Assembly: GCA_002396085.1 (NCBI GenBank) | Contig: DGWI01000038.1 | Location: forward strand, 1-49,075 | Length of the DNA: 49,075 nucleotides | Source: Porphyromonadaceae bacterium UBA4262 | Lineage (GTDB): Bacteria > Bacteroidota > Bacteroidia > Bacteroidales > Muribaculaceae | Reading direction: 5' to 3' | Part shown: in pieces, positions 33,731 through 43,354 of the stretch | Layout of the letters: each line of letters begins with the position of its first letter | Position numbering within the stretch: position 1 is the stretch's first letter | Notes under the pieces: generated by a model | The model's input: the letters and a program-made list of their open reading frames with translations, nothing else | The model's database searches: none | What the model was told of the DNA's origin: nothing | Position numbers and translations under genes: made by a program

Positions 33731-34807
33731 ATGGCGACTTGGGATAAACAGAGACTGCCGCGTGAGAACGGCGAACTTGTAGAAATGCAAGTTCCCGTTC
33801 TCGTGTCAGCAAGTCGGAGCACCGACATTCCGGCGTTCTATGCAGATTGGTTTTTTTACCGACTTGACAAGGCCGGTTACTCGGCATGGACGAACCCCTT
33901 TAATGGAGTTCGTAGTTATGTGTCGTACCAAAACACACGATTCATTGTATTTTGGTCAAAGAACCCAAGACCTTTGCTTGAATACTTGCCAATCCTTGAA
34001 CGCAGAGGCATTGGCTGTTACATCCAATATTCTCTCAATGACTATGAAGCCGAGGGCTTGGAAAAGAAAGTTCTACCCATTGCGCAACGCATTGAAACTT
34101 TCAAGCTATTAATTGATCGCCTTGGAAAAGGTCATGTCATTTGGCGGTTTGACCCATTGGTGCTTACCGACCAAATCAGTATTGACAAGTTGCTCTCAAA
34201 AATTGAGGTCATCGGTGACCAACTGCTCGGATATACCGAGAAGTTAGTGTTCAGTTTTGTTGATATTGCTACTTACCGCAAAGTGCAGGCTAACTTGAAC
34301 AAGGCTGGAATAAACTATAAAGATTACGACTGGACGGAAGAAAAGATGCGCGAGTTTGCTGCAAAGTTGCAACATTTGAACCAGAAGTGGGGTTACGAAC
34401 TAGCGACATGCGGCGAGAAAATAGACATAACCGAGTTTGGAGTCAAGAAAAACCACTGCGTCGACGACGACTTAATAATCCGTCTCGCGCATGAGGATAA
34501 AGTCTTGATGGACTACCTCAATGTGAAGATACAATCCATGCCGCAAGTTGATTTATTTGGTAATACAGAACCCTTACCCGAGGGCGCTATTCTATTGCCC
34601 GGAGGCAGATATGCTGTGCATGGCGACAACCGCGACAAAGGTCAACGCCTTTTCTGTGGCTGTATCAAGAGCAAGGACATTGGCGAATACAACACCTGCG
34701 TACACGGCTGCGAGTATTGCTACGCCAATGCCAGCAAAGAGCTTGCCATTGCCAACCATCGTTCACACAATGAAAATCCATTATCTGAAACCATTACAGG
34801 GAGATGA
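33731..34807 (+). CDS. DUF1848 family protein, radical-SAM-like C-terminal cluster
   Basis: A 358-residue protein. N-terminal LVSASRSTDIPAFYADWFF, VRSYVSYQNTRFIVFWSKNP and IQYSLNDYEAEGLEK are DUF1848 signatures. Near the C-terminus Cys323, 327 and 330 form CVHGCEYC (CX3CX2C), preceded by CGC about 14 residues earlier; the family description compares this cluster with that of radical SAM enzymes, though at the wrong end of the protein. Activity unknown. First gene of the AT-rich block; its stop overlaps the helicase start (ATGA at 34804-34807), so the two are probably coupled. Confidence 0.88.
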   Translation: MATWDKQRLPRENGELVEMQVPVLVSASRSTDIPAFYADWFFYRLDKAGYSAWTNPFNGVRSYVSYQNTRFIVFWSKNPRPLLEYLPILERRGIGCYIQYSLNDYEAEGLEKKVLPIAQRIETFKLLIDRLGKGHVIWRFDPLVLTDQISIDKLLSKIEVIGDQLLGYTEKLVFSFVDIATYRKVQANLNKAGINYKDYDWTEEKMREFAAKLQHLNQKWGYELATCGEKIDITEFGVKKNHCVDDDLIIRLAHEDKVLMDYLNVKIQSMPQVDLFGNTEPLPEGAILLPGGRYAVHGDNRDKGQRLFCGCIKSKDIGEYNTCVHGCEYCYANASKELAIANHRSHNENPLSETITGR

Positions 34808-37800
34808 GTTACATTTCTGAAATACAGCAATTCTATAATCTAACCATTAGCGATATTGTAGCTACAGCTAAGTCCTATCTTCCTAGTAGGTTTAGAAACA
34901 ACGCATGGGCTTACATAGATAATGAAGGAAGAACACTTGAACGTGGTACTGCCATCTTAGAAACAGACGAGCAATGTAATGCTTATCTGGTTGCCTATGG
35001 CAATATGCATTATAAAAAATTGCTTCGCGCTCTTGACTCAAGTGAATTCCCTTTTAGGCAGCTTTTATCTGCATTTGAAATCTACGATTGGGGCTGTGGA
35101 CAAGGCTTGGGAACTATCGCTATGATTGAATTGTTAAGGCAAAAGAATTTGCTCTCAAACCTAAAGTGTATTCATCTCGAAGAACCATCTGATATCGCTC
35201 GAACTAGGGCAATCATTCATGTTCAGCAAGCAATCGGAGACGAAGATATAGAGATAGAAGAAATAGATAAATTCTTGCCTTCAGATAATAGCGACAATGA
35301 TAATGCTATCTATTCAATTAATGTTGAACAGCCATGTGCTGTTCATATCTTCTCAAATTTACTCGATATAGAAGCAGTTAGTTTAAAACGAGTATCTAAA
35401 CTTATAACATCATCAGGAAACCGCCATATCGTTTTATGTGTTGGACCTGCAAATAGAAATGAAAACAGAATAAATGCTTTCGTTTCATACTTTAAGGATG
35501 AAAATATTAACATCTTTACAGATTTTAGAGAAGTAGATTTTGGCAGGCACCCAAATAATCGAGCGTACGGCTGTTTCATAAAGAGCTTTTCATTCAGCTT
35601 AACAAGTGTGGCCGAAATACTACATAAGTATAAATATTTTGCGCCAATACAATATTTTGCTTGCTTCGCTGAAGAAATATCAAACGAAAAAAACCTTGAT
35701 TGTGCTTTTGAACTTTTAGCTCCGTTTGATATTACTGCACATAAAAGCCTCAATCCAGTTTTTGCACTTTTAAGCAATATTATCTCCCGTGGCTATAAAA
35801 CCGCTGCGAGTCAATTTGTCTATAAACAACTTTCACGCTTAACGTACAATAGAAAAACAGAAGCTTTACAGGCGATAGCGCGATTGCAAAAAACTTTTGC
35901 GGAATTACTTTTATCGGAAAGACTTGACTTCAAGAAACAAACATGGAACATTCTCGTAATAGAAGATGAAACCAATATTGCACAAATTGCCATAAAAGAT
36001 TTTTATGCTTTATACAATCATTTAATAGCATTGACAGCTGACTATTGTCAAATGGAGATGCCTACTTTTAATCTGTTCACTAATGAAAACGCAGATAAAG
36101 GTATTCCATATGATGTGGTTCTTGACATTTCTCTCGCTAAACAATGTGAGCCAGAGAATGTCACCTTTAGTGAATACCATGCATTAAATGATTGTTACGT
36201 TATTATTCGTTCATCAAGGTCGATTTACACAAATCGAACAATTTACACGTCTGAGCGCATAAAGTATAAACCACTCGTTAATAGAGATAATAAGGGTAAC
36301 TATATCAAAATTGAAGAAACAGCTAAACATCTTCGATATTTCCTTAACCTTTTGTTTCAAAAGGAAGATTTCAGACCTGGACAGCTTCCGATATTGAATC
36401 GTGCCTTACAGCTTAAAAGTGTTATCGGCCTTTTGCCTACTGGTGGTGGTAAATCACTTACATATCAATTAGCAGCCTTATTACAACCAGGCGTGACAGT
36501 GGTGGTTGACCCATTAAGAGGCTTAATGAAAGATCAGTACGATGGTTTGCGAAACACAGGTATCGACTGTATAGCTTATATTAATAGCGACCAAACTGCC
36601 AACGAGAAAAAATTAAATGAGGACAGACTTACAGACTCACAAATACAGATAATTTTCCTATCACCTGAACGATTAAGTATTCATAGATTTAGAGAAACAC
36701 TTCGAGCAATGCGAGAATCAGAAGTTTATTTCTCTTACGGTGTTATTGATGAAGTGCACTGCGTATCGGAATGGGGACACGATTTCCGCCTAGCATACTT
36801 ACATTTGGGAAGGAATCTCTTTAATTATGTACTCCCAAAAGAGGTTGAAGGAGATGAAAACCACATTTCACTATTCGGCTTGACCGCCACCGCATCGTTT
36901 GACGTTCTTGCTGATGTCGAGCGAGAATTATCCGGTGTTAAAGCATATTCACTTGAAGATGACGCAACGGTTAGATATGAAAACACTAATAGGCTGGAAC
37001 TTCAATACTATGTTTATCCAGTTGATGCCGAACAAGCAGAAAAAGAGCGTGAAGTTGGGGGAATTAAAGAGCATTGTTTATATGATGCTATTATTGATGC
37101 CACTTCAAAATTAAATGAAATCCAAGAAGAAGAAAGTGTTGATGATATAAGAGCACGTTTTCTTGAAAGAGAAAACATAACAGATGAAGATAAAATTGAC
37201 AGTGTTTATGAAACCGATTTATCAGTTGAAGTGGATTCAAGGTGGTTCATGCACGATCATAGTCCTGAAGCCGGTATAGTTTTTTGTCCTAGGGCCAATG
37301 GTGGCAGTTTACACGTAGATGGTGTCGCGCAAGTTTTGCGAGACCATAACCTACGTTATATCTCAACCTATAAAGGAGGAGCAGACCCACGAAACCAAGA
37401 TGCTTTTTTAGCAGGTGAAAAGAATATCATGGTAGCTACAAAAGCGTTTGGCATGGGAATAGATAAGCCAAATGTCCGTTTGACAGTTCACTTAAACTAT
37501 CCCAGTTCTTTAGAGTCATTCGTTCAGGAAGCTGGTCGTGCCGGTCGTGATAGAAGAATGGCACTGGCTACTATAATGTATTCACCCAAAACTTTTTGGG
37601 TAAAAAACGTCAAAACCGACCAGTGGGATCAATTTTCATCTGACTATCAAACAAACAAGTTCTTTTATGACAGCAACTTCTTAGGAGAAGAATTTGAATT
37701 GTATGTCATGGAACTACTTATGAATGGGCTACAGATTCAAATAACTAACGAAGAATTTTCTGGAGTAGAGAAACCTAAAAAAGGGAGAAGCCGTGGTATT

Positions 37801-38916
37801 CTTCAATACATCAATAGGTATGAGCAAGGCAAGACTCTAACTTTCTATATATCTTATCAAGAGGATGAAAGAGTCTTAGATGAATACAATAGGCAGTTAG
37901 TCAGTAGAAACATGCCTGTGTTTGAAACGAGAAATGCACGTTTTCTAAAAAATAATCGTGGATATAGTTATATCCGTGATTATGGCTCTGCTAACTATAA
38001 AGAGGCAATTCAAAAGGCGATATATAGAATGTGTGTTATTGGCCTCATTGATGATTTCACAGAGGATTATATGCAACACACTTTCAGAATCACAGCAATA
38101 TGCCAAGATGAAGATAATTATTATGAGTTTTTACGCTCATATTATAGAAAATACTATTCAGAGGAACGCACAAATGACATGATAGATGAAGTCTATGATA
38201 TGGCAGAGGAAGATGGAGCAATTATGGCTTGTCTGAAGCATCTGACTTCATTCATATATCGCAGTATTGCTCAAAAAAGAGCGAGAGGAATCCTTGATAT
38301 GGAGCAATTCTGCAATATGGCTATCAATTCAGGCAAAGATTGGCGAGAAACGAATGAAGATCTTAAAGATTTCATTTATTTCTATTTCAACTCTAAATAT
38401 GCTCGTGAGAATTTTGAGACTTACAACTCACGCCTGAAAAAAGATGTGCCTTATTCACTTAAAGATGACACCAATTCAGACATTCATTCTGAGAATGAAA
38501 TTACAAGTTTTGAACTTGTTAAAAAATATATGCGTGTTGTTGACTCTGAAATCGTCAATAATGACTCGCAGAAAGATAATGTTAAGCACCTACAGGGTGC
38601 TGTGCGATTAATACGTCGTGCGGCTGCTGAAATGAACCCAGTTCTTAATCTGCTAAACATCTTTTGTATTTTATTCTTGGGACAACAAGAAAATGAAATG
38701 CTAGAAGAAGAAATATGCAACGACTATGAGGCAGTTGTTGAATATTACTCTAAACGAGGCAATGTTAGCATTTTGGACGAGTATGCTAAATTACTCGTTA
38801 AACATGCCGTGCTTGATGATAATAGCAAGGAGTATCTACAGAAACTATATAAGCTTATTCTTATCAAAAAGCACAATATTGAATTAAATAAATTTTTATC
38901 TCATTATACTAAGTAA
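34804..38916 (+). CDS. Methyltransferase-like / RecQ-like helicase fusion protein
   Basis: A 1370-residue protein. Residues about 85-260 look like a class I SAM-dependent methyltransferase: EIYDWGCGQGLGTIAM (motif I, 92-107), acidic HLEEP, then HIFSNLLDIE and HIVLCVGPANR. From about 525 the RecQ-type helicase core: LLPTGGGKSLTYQ (Walker A, K550), DEVHCVSEWGHDFR (from D649; DEVH instead of DEAH), FGLTATAS, a long insert, then FGMGIDKPNVR and QEAGRAGRDR (908-917). The last 400 residues are helical and unassigned; no clear RecQ zinc or HRDC domain. AT-rich. Start overlaps DUF1848; followed 2 nt later by the small membrane protein. Probably acts on DNA; methylation is unproven. Confidence 0.85.
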   Translation: MSYISEIQQFYNLTISDIVATAKSYLPSRFRNNAWAYIDNEGRTLERGTAILETDEQCNAYLVAYGNMHYKKLLRALDSSEFPFRQLLSAFEIYDWGCGQGLGTIAMIELLRQKNLLSNLKCIHLEEPSDIARTRAIIHVQQAIGDEDIEIEEIDKFLPSDNSDNDNAIYSINVEQPCAVHIFSNLLDIEAVSLKRVSKLITSSGNRHIVLCVGPANRNENRINAFVSYFKDENINIFTDFREVDFGRHPNNRAYGCFIKSFSFSLTSVAEILHKYKYFAPIQYFACFAEEISNEKNLDCAFELLAPFDITAHKSLNPVFALLSNIISRGYKTAASQFVYKQLSRLTYNRKTEALQAIARLQKTFAELLLSERLDFKKQTWNILVIEDETNIAQIAIKDFYALYNHLIALTADYCQMEMPTFNLFTNENADKGIPYDVVLDISLAKQCEPENVTFSEYHALNDCYVIIRSSRSIYTNRTIYTSERIKYKPLVNRDNKGNYIKIEETAKHLRYFLNLLFQKEDFRPGQLPILNRALQLKSVIGLLPTGGGKSLTYQLAALLQPGVTVVVDPLRGLMKDQYDGLRNTGIDCIAYINSDQTANEKKLNEDRLTDSQIQIIFLSPERLSIHRFRETLRAMRESEVYFSYGVIDEVHCVSEWGHDFRLAYLHLGRNLFNYVLPKEVEGDENHISLFGLTATASFDVLADVERELSGVKAYSLEDDATVRYENTNRLELQYYVYPVDAEQAEKEREVGGIKEHCLYDAIIDATSKLNEIQEEESVDDIRARFLERENITDEDKIDSVYETDLSVEVDSRWFMHDHSPEAGIVFCPRANGGSLHVDGVAQVLRDHNLRYISTYKGGADPRNQDAFLAGEKNIMVATKAFGMGIDKPNVRLTVHLNYPSSLESFVQEAGRAGRDRRMALATIMYSPKTFWVKNVKTDQWDQFSSDYQTNKFFYDSNFLGEEFELYVMELLMNGLQIQITNEEFSGVEKPKKGRSRGILQYINRYEQGKTLTFYISYQEDERVLDEYNRQLVSRNMPVFETRNARFLKNNRGYSYIRDYGSANYKEAIQKAIYRMCVIGLIDDFTEDYMQHTFRITAICQDEDNYYEFLRSYYRKYYSEERTNDMIDEVYDMAEEDGAIMACLKHLTSFIYRSIAQKRARGILDMEQFCNMAINSGKDWRETNEDLKDFIYFYFNSKYARENFETYNSRLKKDVPYSLKDDTNSDIHSENEITSFELVKKYMRVVDSEIVNNDSQKDNVKHLQGAVRLIRRAAAEMNPVLNLLNIFCILFLGQQENEMLEEEICNDYEAVVEYYSKRGNVSILDEYAKLLVKHAVLDDNSKEYLQKLYKLILIKKHNIELNKFLSHYTK

Positions 38917-38918
38917 TT

Positions 38919-39359
38919 ATGATAGACGACAGAATTAATAAAGCTCTTTCAGAGTTAGAAGCAAACCTCTCAAAAGTTTCTTCAGCCAGCAAGCAGGTAG
39001 AAGAAACTGTTGGCTCTTATAAGGCGCTCACAACAGTTACTTCCAATTATGTTAATAGTCTTTCAAAAATTAACGATAATTTGAAATCAGTTTTAAATCT
39101 GGTTGGGAATGATTATGAGCAAAAGGTGAAAGATTTTGAGCATAATAGCGACACTGTAGTAAAGTCTTTTGAAAATGATAGTCAAGAGATTGTTAACTCT
39201 TGTAACTCTGCTATTTCTTCCATCAATAATGCTGTTGAAGAAATAAAAGAAAATGTGGCTGGCAGTATAGATGAAGTGAAAAAGAAAATGAATTATACAA
39301 TAATCGCCAATATTGCCATTTTGGTAATTATGATTGTACTTTTCTTTCTTTCTAAATAA
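38919..39359 (+). CDS. Small coiled-coil protein with C-terminal membrane anchor
   Basis: A 146-residue protein of unknown family. Residues 5-120 are heptad-like (LEANLSKVSSASKQVEETVG, NDNLKSVLNLVGNDYEQKVK, NNAVEEIKENVAGSIDEVKK), then a single hydrophobic helix IIANIAILVIMIVLFFL and SK at the very end: a tail anchor. Begins 2 nt after the helicase stop, so it is translated with it. The layout suggests a membrane tether or effector partner for the helicase, which is inference from position only. Confidence 0.8.
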   Translation: MIDDRINKALSELEANLSKVSSASKQVEETVGSYKALTTVTSNYVNSLSKINDNLKSVLNLVGNDYEQKVKDFEHNSDTVVKSFENDSQEIVNSCNSAISSINNAVEEIKENVAGSIDEVKKKMNYTIIANIAILVIMIVLFFLSK

Positions 39360-39398
39360 ATCTATTTCGGATAATACAGTTCAAAATAATAATTATGT

Positions 39399-40526
39399 AT
39401 GGCAATATGTATATATGAATCATGGACTTCCATCATCGTAAATGTGGAGAGCATGAATCGTTGTTACGATGGAGGAATTTTGCAATTTTTCATTGACAGA
39501 TATTCTCCACCCAAAACAGGCTTTCTCTCTAAAATTAAGTCAATATTTAAATCCACCCCTACAATTGAAGATTTTGATGGGATCCATGACAGCTCGGGTG
39601 TTATAGTAATGGGAGAAAGTGGTTGTGATGGTAACTTGTTTTATTTTTCATCAAGTGATAAATCAAAAATTAATGAACTTGATAATGAACTAATGAAACT
39701 AGGCCTGGTCTCAAATGAGGAGTCCGAAGAATGTGACTACTTTATCTTCACGAAAAAAGACTTTGAGCGTGGGAAAAAAATGTTGACAAGTTGGTTGCAA
39801 ATTGATTTCATAGAAGCAGCTGATTCAACCAATGATAAATCAATTCAATTTGCTCATGTTTCTATTTACCCATTTAAGATGCCCTATTTACCATCAAAGT
39901 TTAAAACACATCAAGGCGGATTTGGGTATACAACTCAAAAGCAATGGGAAGAAACACAAAGAGCGATTAAAGAGAATAACCCGAGTGTCGTATTTGGTCT
40001 TTCACAGATTTGCATAAGGCATCTAAACGCCTCATTATGGGAAGAGATGCCAAGTTTAGATAGTTTTATTGATGCGTACATAAGCGGAGATAAGTCAAGT
40101 ATTCCATCAAAGTTCTGGTACATCTTTGATGGCTCGAAAGAACATGACGATGAAAAACGTAGAATAATTGTTTTGGATAATGAGTCACTTGATTCTTCAA
40201 AAACAACAAATGAAGATATTATTATTCATGACCTTGCGGAAGCATGGCGTACATTGAATGCCGAACTTATCATCAAACATCTGGCTCCCGAATTTAAGTA
40301 TGATTCGATGTGGGTTTTTGCTTCACTTGATTGCAGCGGCTATGCTGACTATATCCGTGGCAAGTTTGATACGATCATGCGAACTGGTTCAAAAATAGAT
40401 GTTCAAGAAATACTTGAGCGGAATGCCATCTCATTATCACAGGATGGAAAAGAACCTATCTATTACATCATCAAGATAGAAGACGGCAAAATTATTAAAG
40501 GCGATATGACAGCTTTTTTGTTCTAA
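39399..40526 (+). CDS. Unknown protein with NTF2/SnoaL-like C-terminal domain
   Basis: A 375-residue AT-rich gene product without signal peptide. The first 270 residues are unrecognised (YDGGILQFFIDRY, GVIVMGESGCDGNLFYF, VFGLSQICIRHLNAS). The last about 105 residues (LAEAWRTLNAELIIKHLAPE, FKYDSMWVFASLD, YIRGKFDTI, IIKIEDGKI) resemble an NTF2-like domain seen in Bacteroidota proteins of unknown role. It follows the tail-anchored protein by 39 nt and ends the first AT-rich block. An ATG four bases earlier is out of frame. Confidence 0.65.
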   Translation: MAICIYESWTSIIVNVESMNRCYDGGILQFFIDRYSPPKTGFLSKIKSIFKSTPTIEDFDGIHDSSGVIVMGESGCDGNLFYFSSSDKSKINELDNELMKLGLVSNEESEECDYFIFTKKDFERGKKMLTSWLQIDFIEAADSTNDKSIQFAHVSIYPFKMPYLPSKFKTHQGGFGYTTQKQWEETQRAIKENNPSVVFGLSQICIRHLNASLWEEMPSLDSFIDAYISGDKSSIPSKFWYIFDGSKEHDDEKRRIIVLDNESLDSSKTTNEDIIIHDLAEAWRTLNAELIIKHLAPEFKYDSMWVFASLDCSGYADYIRGKFDTIMRTGSKIDVQEILERNAISLSQDGKEPIYYIIKIEDGKIIKGDMTAFLF

Positions 40527-40539
40527 TAAATTATTGTTT

Positions 40540-41241
40540 ATGAAACATTTATTGCTAATTATGTTAGGTGTGGTAATAGCAACGATGGGTTGCAAAAGAA
40601 TGGGTGCTACTCAACAACATGCCGCCGACACCACGCTAGTGAAAACCGAGCAAAAGCAGTCTGTTGTAGCAATTCCTGACAGTGCGCTGGAATTATATAG
40701 TTACGACATGCCCGATGGCAAAGTTAGGGTGTTTTTCGAATTGATGGGGGAATATGGGCTGAACTTATACACAATGACATCAAACGAGGGTGAACCACGC
40801 AAAGTGGAATTGTGCTATGATCGCTATCACGATGGCGAGAATTTTCTGGCCGATGGGTGGTGGACCCCGCTATATTACACGATGTCGCCCGATGGACGGA
40901 GTCTATATGTCGTGACAAGAATGCACGCCAACAGCAACGGATGGGTTACAGAGTATCAGTTATTCAAGATTGATTGCGAATCACTTGATGCGCGTCTTCT
41001 CGCAGAATGTGCCGCTATTGAGGTGACCGAGCGAGGTTTCACGACAGCCATTGCCCGGCTGACGAACAAGAACAAAGCACAATTCACTTATCAAGAGGTG
41101 TGGCTGATGCATGACCAACGAATAGACTGGAACGGAAACATCGCCGCCACATCGAGAAAAGAGTACAATTACAAACAGATGGTCAAGCGATTTGCCGCCG
41201 ATGCCAAAGGTTATAAACTGGTGAAAGGATTCAAGAATTGA
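40540..41241 (+). CDS. Unknown lipoprotein
   Basis: A 233-residue predicted lipoprotein: MKHLLLIMLGVVIATMGC, with Cys about 18, then a polar linker and a globular domain (LELYSYDMPDGKVRVFFELM, WWTPLYYTMSPDGRSLYVVT, YQEVWLMHDQRIDWNGN). I chose the ATG at 40540 over the in-frame TTG at 40534. No family recognised. Its composition is intermediate, closer to the core genes than the AT-rich neighbours. Confidence 0.7.
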   Translation: MKHLLLIMLGVVIATMGCKRMGATQQHAADTTLVKTEQKQSVVAIPDSALELYSYDMPDGKVRVFFELMGEYGLNLYTMTSNEGEPRKVELCYDRYHDGENFLADGWWTPLYYTMSPDGRSLYVVTRMHANSNGWVTEYQLFKIDCESLDARLLAECAAIEVTERGFTTAIARLTNKNKAQFTYQEVWLMHDQRIDWNGNIAATSRKEYNYKQMVKRFAADAKGYKLVKGFKN

Positions 41242-41320
41242 GTATTACGTCATACTCTAACTCATTCCAAGTGCAGAGAATGAATAATTAACTGTTGAAC
41301 ACACATAAAAAATGAGGATT

Positions 41321-42115
41321 ATGGAAGAGAATGAGATTAAATCGAGGCTGGAAAATGCACTGGGTCATGAGACTGAATTGTTGGGCAGCCATAGACTCAA
41401 AACGAAGTTTGAGCAGAGTCGTGACACACCCCAAGAACGCGAAGTGGCCGAGTTCTTATCTGAGCATGTGCTGCCCATTGTGCAACGTGAAGCTCTTCTC
41501 AACAAATGGCGGATGGTTAAACCGACATACTTCACCAATTTTCCCAACCCGACGGAACCAGGGTCTGTAATAACCTTGCCCTTGTTGCTAGGCGACGGCG
41601 CGATAACCCAATACATGAGGTTATGGCTCAGGCCTTGGTCAACTGCAAAGGGTGAGACAGGCGTGATAGTATACTGCCAGGCTGAATTTGCCATCAATTA
41701 CGATGGATATGAGTCATTCGGGCTGATCGGAACGGCCTTTGGCAATGTGTTGCTCAATCGCCTGGAGGCACTTGCGCGTATCAAGAGTGAGAGGTTGAGT
41801 AGCGTTTTCGACATGGGACACATGACTAGATATGAAAATAGTGTCGAATTCTGGACAGATGCATGGCAGGACAAGAGGTTGCTGGCTCTGGACGATGCCA
41901 GTGATGCTTACTGCCGTTTCTTGGACATCATGCTAGAAGAGCCGCGGTCGATTGAGCCGGAAATAATCGATGTGTCGGAGACGCTGAAGCACTACTATGA
42001 TGACGACGAGGAGCGACGTGAGTTGGCATACGCCTATGCCCGCTATCGCCAATTGTACTTATATTACAGCATGAAGCGACCGCATTTTGGCTACAGCATT
42101 GTTTCACCCTTCTGA
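41321..42115 (+). CDS. Unknown cytoplasmic protein
   Basis: A 264-residue protein from the ATG at 41321 (MEENEIKSRLEN); an ATG three codons earlier (41312) is also possible. No signal peptide or membrane helix. Residues 60-140 contain a beta-rich part (VKPTYFTNFPNP, ITQYMRLWLRPW, GVIVYCQAEFAINYDGYESF); the C-terminal part is helical and acidic. I do not recognise a family. It runs close to the next gene. Confidence 0.6.
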   Translation: MEENEIKSRLENALGHETELLGSHRLKTKFEQSRDTPQEREVAEFLSEHVLPIVQREALLNKWRMVKPTYFTNFPNPTEPGSVITLPLLLGDGAITQYMRLWLRPWSTAKGETGVIVYCQAEFAINYDGYESFGLIGTAFGNVLLNRLEALARIKSERLSSVFDMGHMTRYENSVEFWTDAWQDKRLLALDDASDAYCRFLDIMLEEPRSIEPEIIDVSETLKHYYDDDEERRELAYAYARYRQLYLYYSMKRPHFGYSIVSPF

Positions 42116-42149
42116 GAGTCAGATTATTCGGGTTGAGAATGTATGGACG

Positions 42150-43304
42150 ATGAAGCGTGAGATGAGGAAAATATTGATTATAGTCATGGTGGTGGCTTTG
42201 CTGCTAGTCGGCAAGGCGCTTTGGGTGGTTTGTGCCACGTGGGGACATGGCGGTGCCAGCAGCGAGCGGAGCGAGATCGTGCGGCGGGCCAACTTCCTGG
42301 TGTCAAAGGTGGCGACAACGCCCATCGGACTGCTGCATGAGATGCCCGACGCGATTGATTTCCAATTTCGTGGCGAATGGGCATTATATAGCTGCTCGAT
42401 GACAACTATGGCACTTGCCAACATCGCCAGGCTGTATCCCAACCAACGCGACTCGTCGCTGCGGCACATTGAGCAGATCATCGATGTGGCGATGGCACCC
42501 GAAATCAGGCTGTATGACAAACTGCGATGGGGCGAAGACCCGCTTGAGAGTCTCAGTGGCGACAACAGCCATGTCTCCTATCTGAGCCACTTGGCATGGA
42601 TGATAGGCACCTACAAGCAGGTGGGTGGCGGCAAGCAATATGACGACACCTACCGTGCAGTGTGCGAGGCAATGAACAGGCGCATCGTGCAGAGCGATGC
42701 GCTGAATCTGCCCACCTACCCCGGCGAGAGCATATACGTCCCCGACATGCTCGTGGCCATTGTGGCACTCGATGCTTACTCGCAGCTGAACCGAGGTGAA
42801 TATGCCAGCACCGTCCAGGCGTGGCTCGACCGGGCAAAGCGTGAGTGGATTGACGATGAGACAGGCCTACTGGCCTCGTGCTTGACCGAAGACGGCAAGC
42901 CAATCGGAGCTGTCAAGGGGTCTTATTCGGCACTCAACTGCTATTACTTGACGTTCATTGACCCTGACCTTGCACGTCAGCAATACGAGAGGCTAAAGGA
43001 TGCTTTGCTACAGACATCGCCATTGACGGGCATCAGAGAGTATCACGACCGCTCGTGCTGGCTGGGGTTGGACATTGATGCCGGGCCAATCGTGTGCAAC
43101 CTTTCGCCCTCGGGGACGGCTTTTGCCATCGGCTGCGCAACCCGCTTTCACGATGCCGAGGTGAGACAGAATCTGCTGAAGACGGCTGAGATTGCCGGTG
43201 CTACTCTCACATGGGGCAACAAAAGCCATTACTGGCTCGCCGACTTTGCTCTAGTGGGTGAGGCCATCACACTGGCCATGAGAACACACTTTCATAATTC
43301 ATAA
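42150..43304 (+). CDS. Membrane-anchored protein with possible alpha/alpha-barrel (linalool dehydratase-like) domain
   Basis: A 384-residue protein. One N-terminal membrane helix (ILIIVMVVALLLVGKALWVV), then repeated helical hairpins: ALYSCSMTTMALANIARL, LSHLAWMIGTYKQVGGGKQY, YVPDMLVAIVALDAY, GSYSALNCYYLTFIDPDLA. The layout suggests an alpha/alpha toroid as in linalool dehydratase/isomerase-type or six-hairpin glycosidase-like proteins; this is a weak fold guess. The ATG at 42150 gives the membrane helix near the N-terminus; a TTG start at 42087 would overlap the previous gene. The stop codon lies in a TTCATAATT repeat. Confidence 0.55.
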   Translation: MKREMRKILIIVMVVALLLVGKALWVVCATWGHGGASSERSEIVRRANFLVSKVATTPIGLLHEMPDAIDFQFRGEWALYSCSMTTMALANIARLYPNQRDSSLRHIEQIIDVAMAPEIRLYDKLRWGEDPLESLSGDNSHVSYLSHLAWMIGTYKQVGGGKQYDDTYRAVCEAMNRRIVQSDALNLPTYPGESIYVPDMLVAIVALDAYSQLNRGEYASTVQAWLDRAKREWIDDETGLLASCLTEDGKPIGAVKGSYSALNCYYLTFIDPDLARQQYERLKDALLQTSPLTGIREYHDRSCWLGLDIDAGPIVCNLSPSGTAFAIGCATRFHDAEVRQNLLKTAEIAGATLTWGNKSHYWLADFALVGEAITLAMRTHFHNS

Positions 43305-43325
43305 TTATTAATTCATAATTCACGA
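43293..43325. repeat. TTCATAATT tandem repeat
   Basis: Units CATAATT, CATAATT, ATTAATT, CATAATT, CACGAT. The first units encode the last residues (HNS) and stop of the preceding gene, as at 19240 and 20189. Confidence 0.7.
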
Positions 43326-43354
43326 TGCTTTTGTACCCTAACAGCATCCATCGC

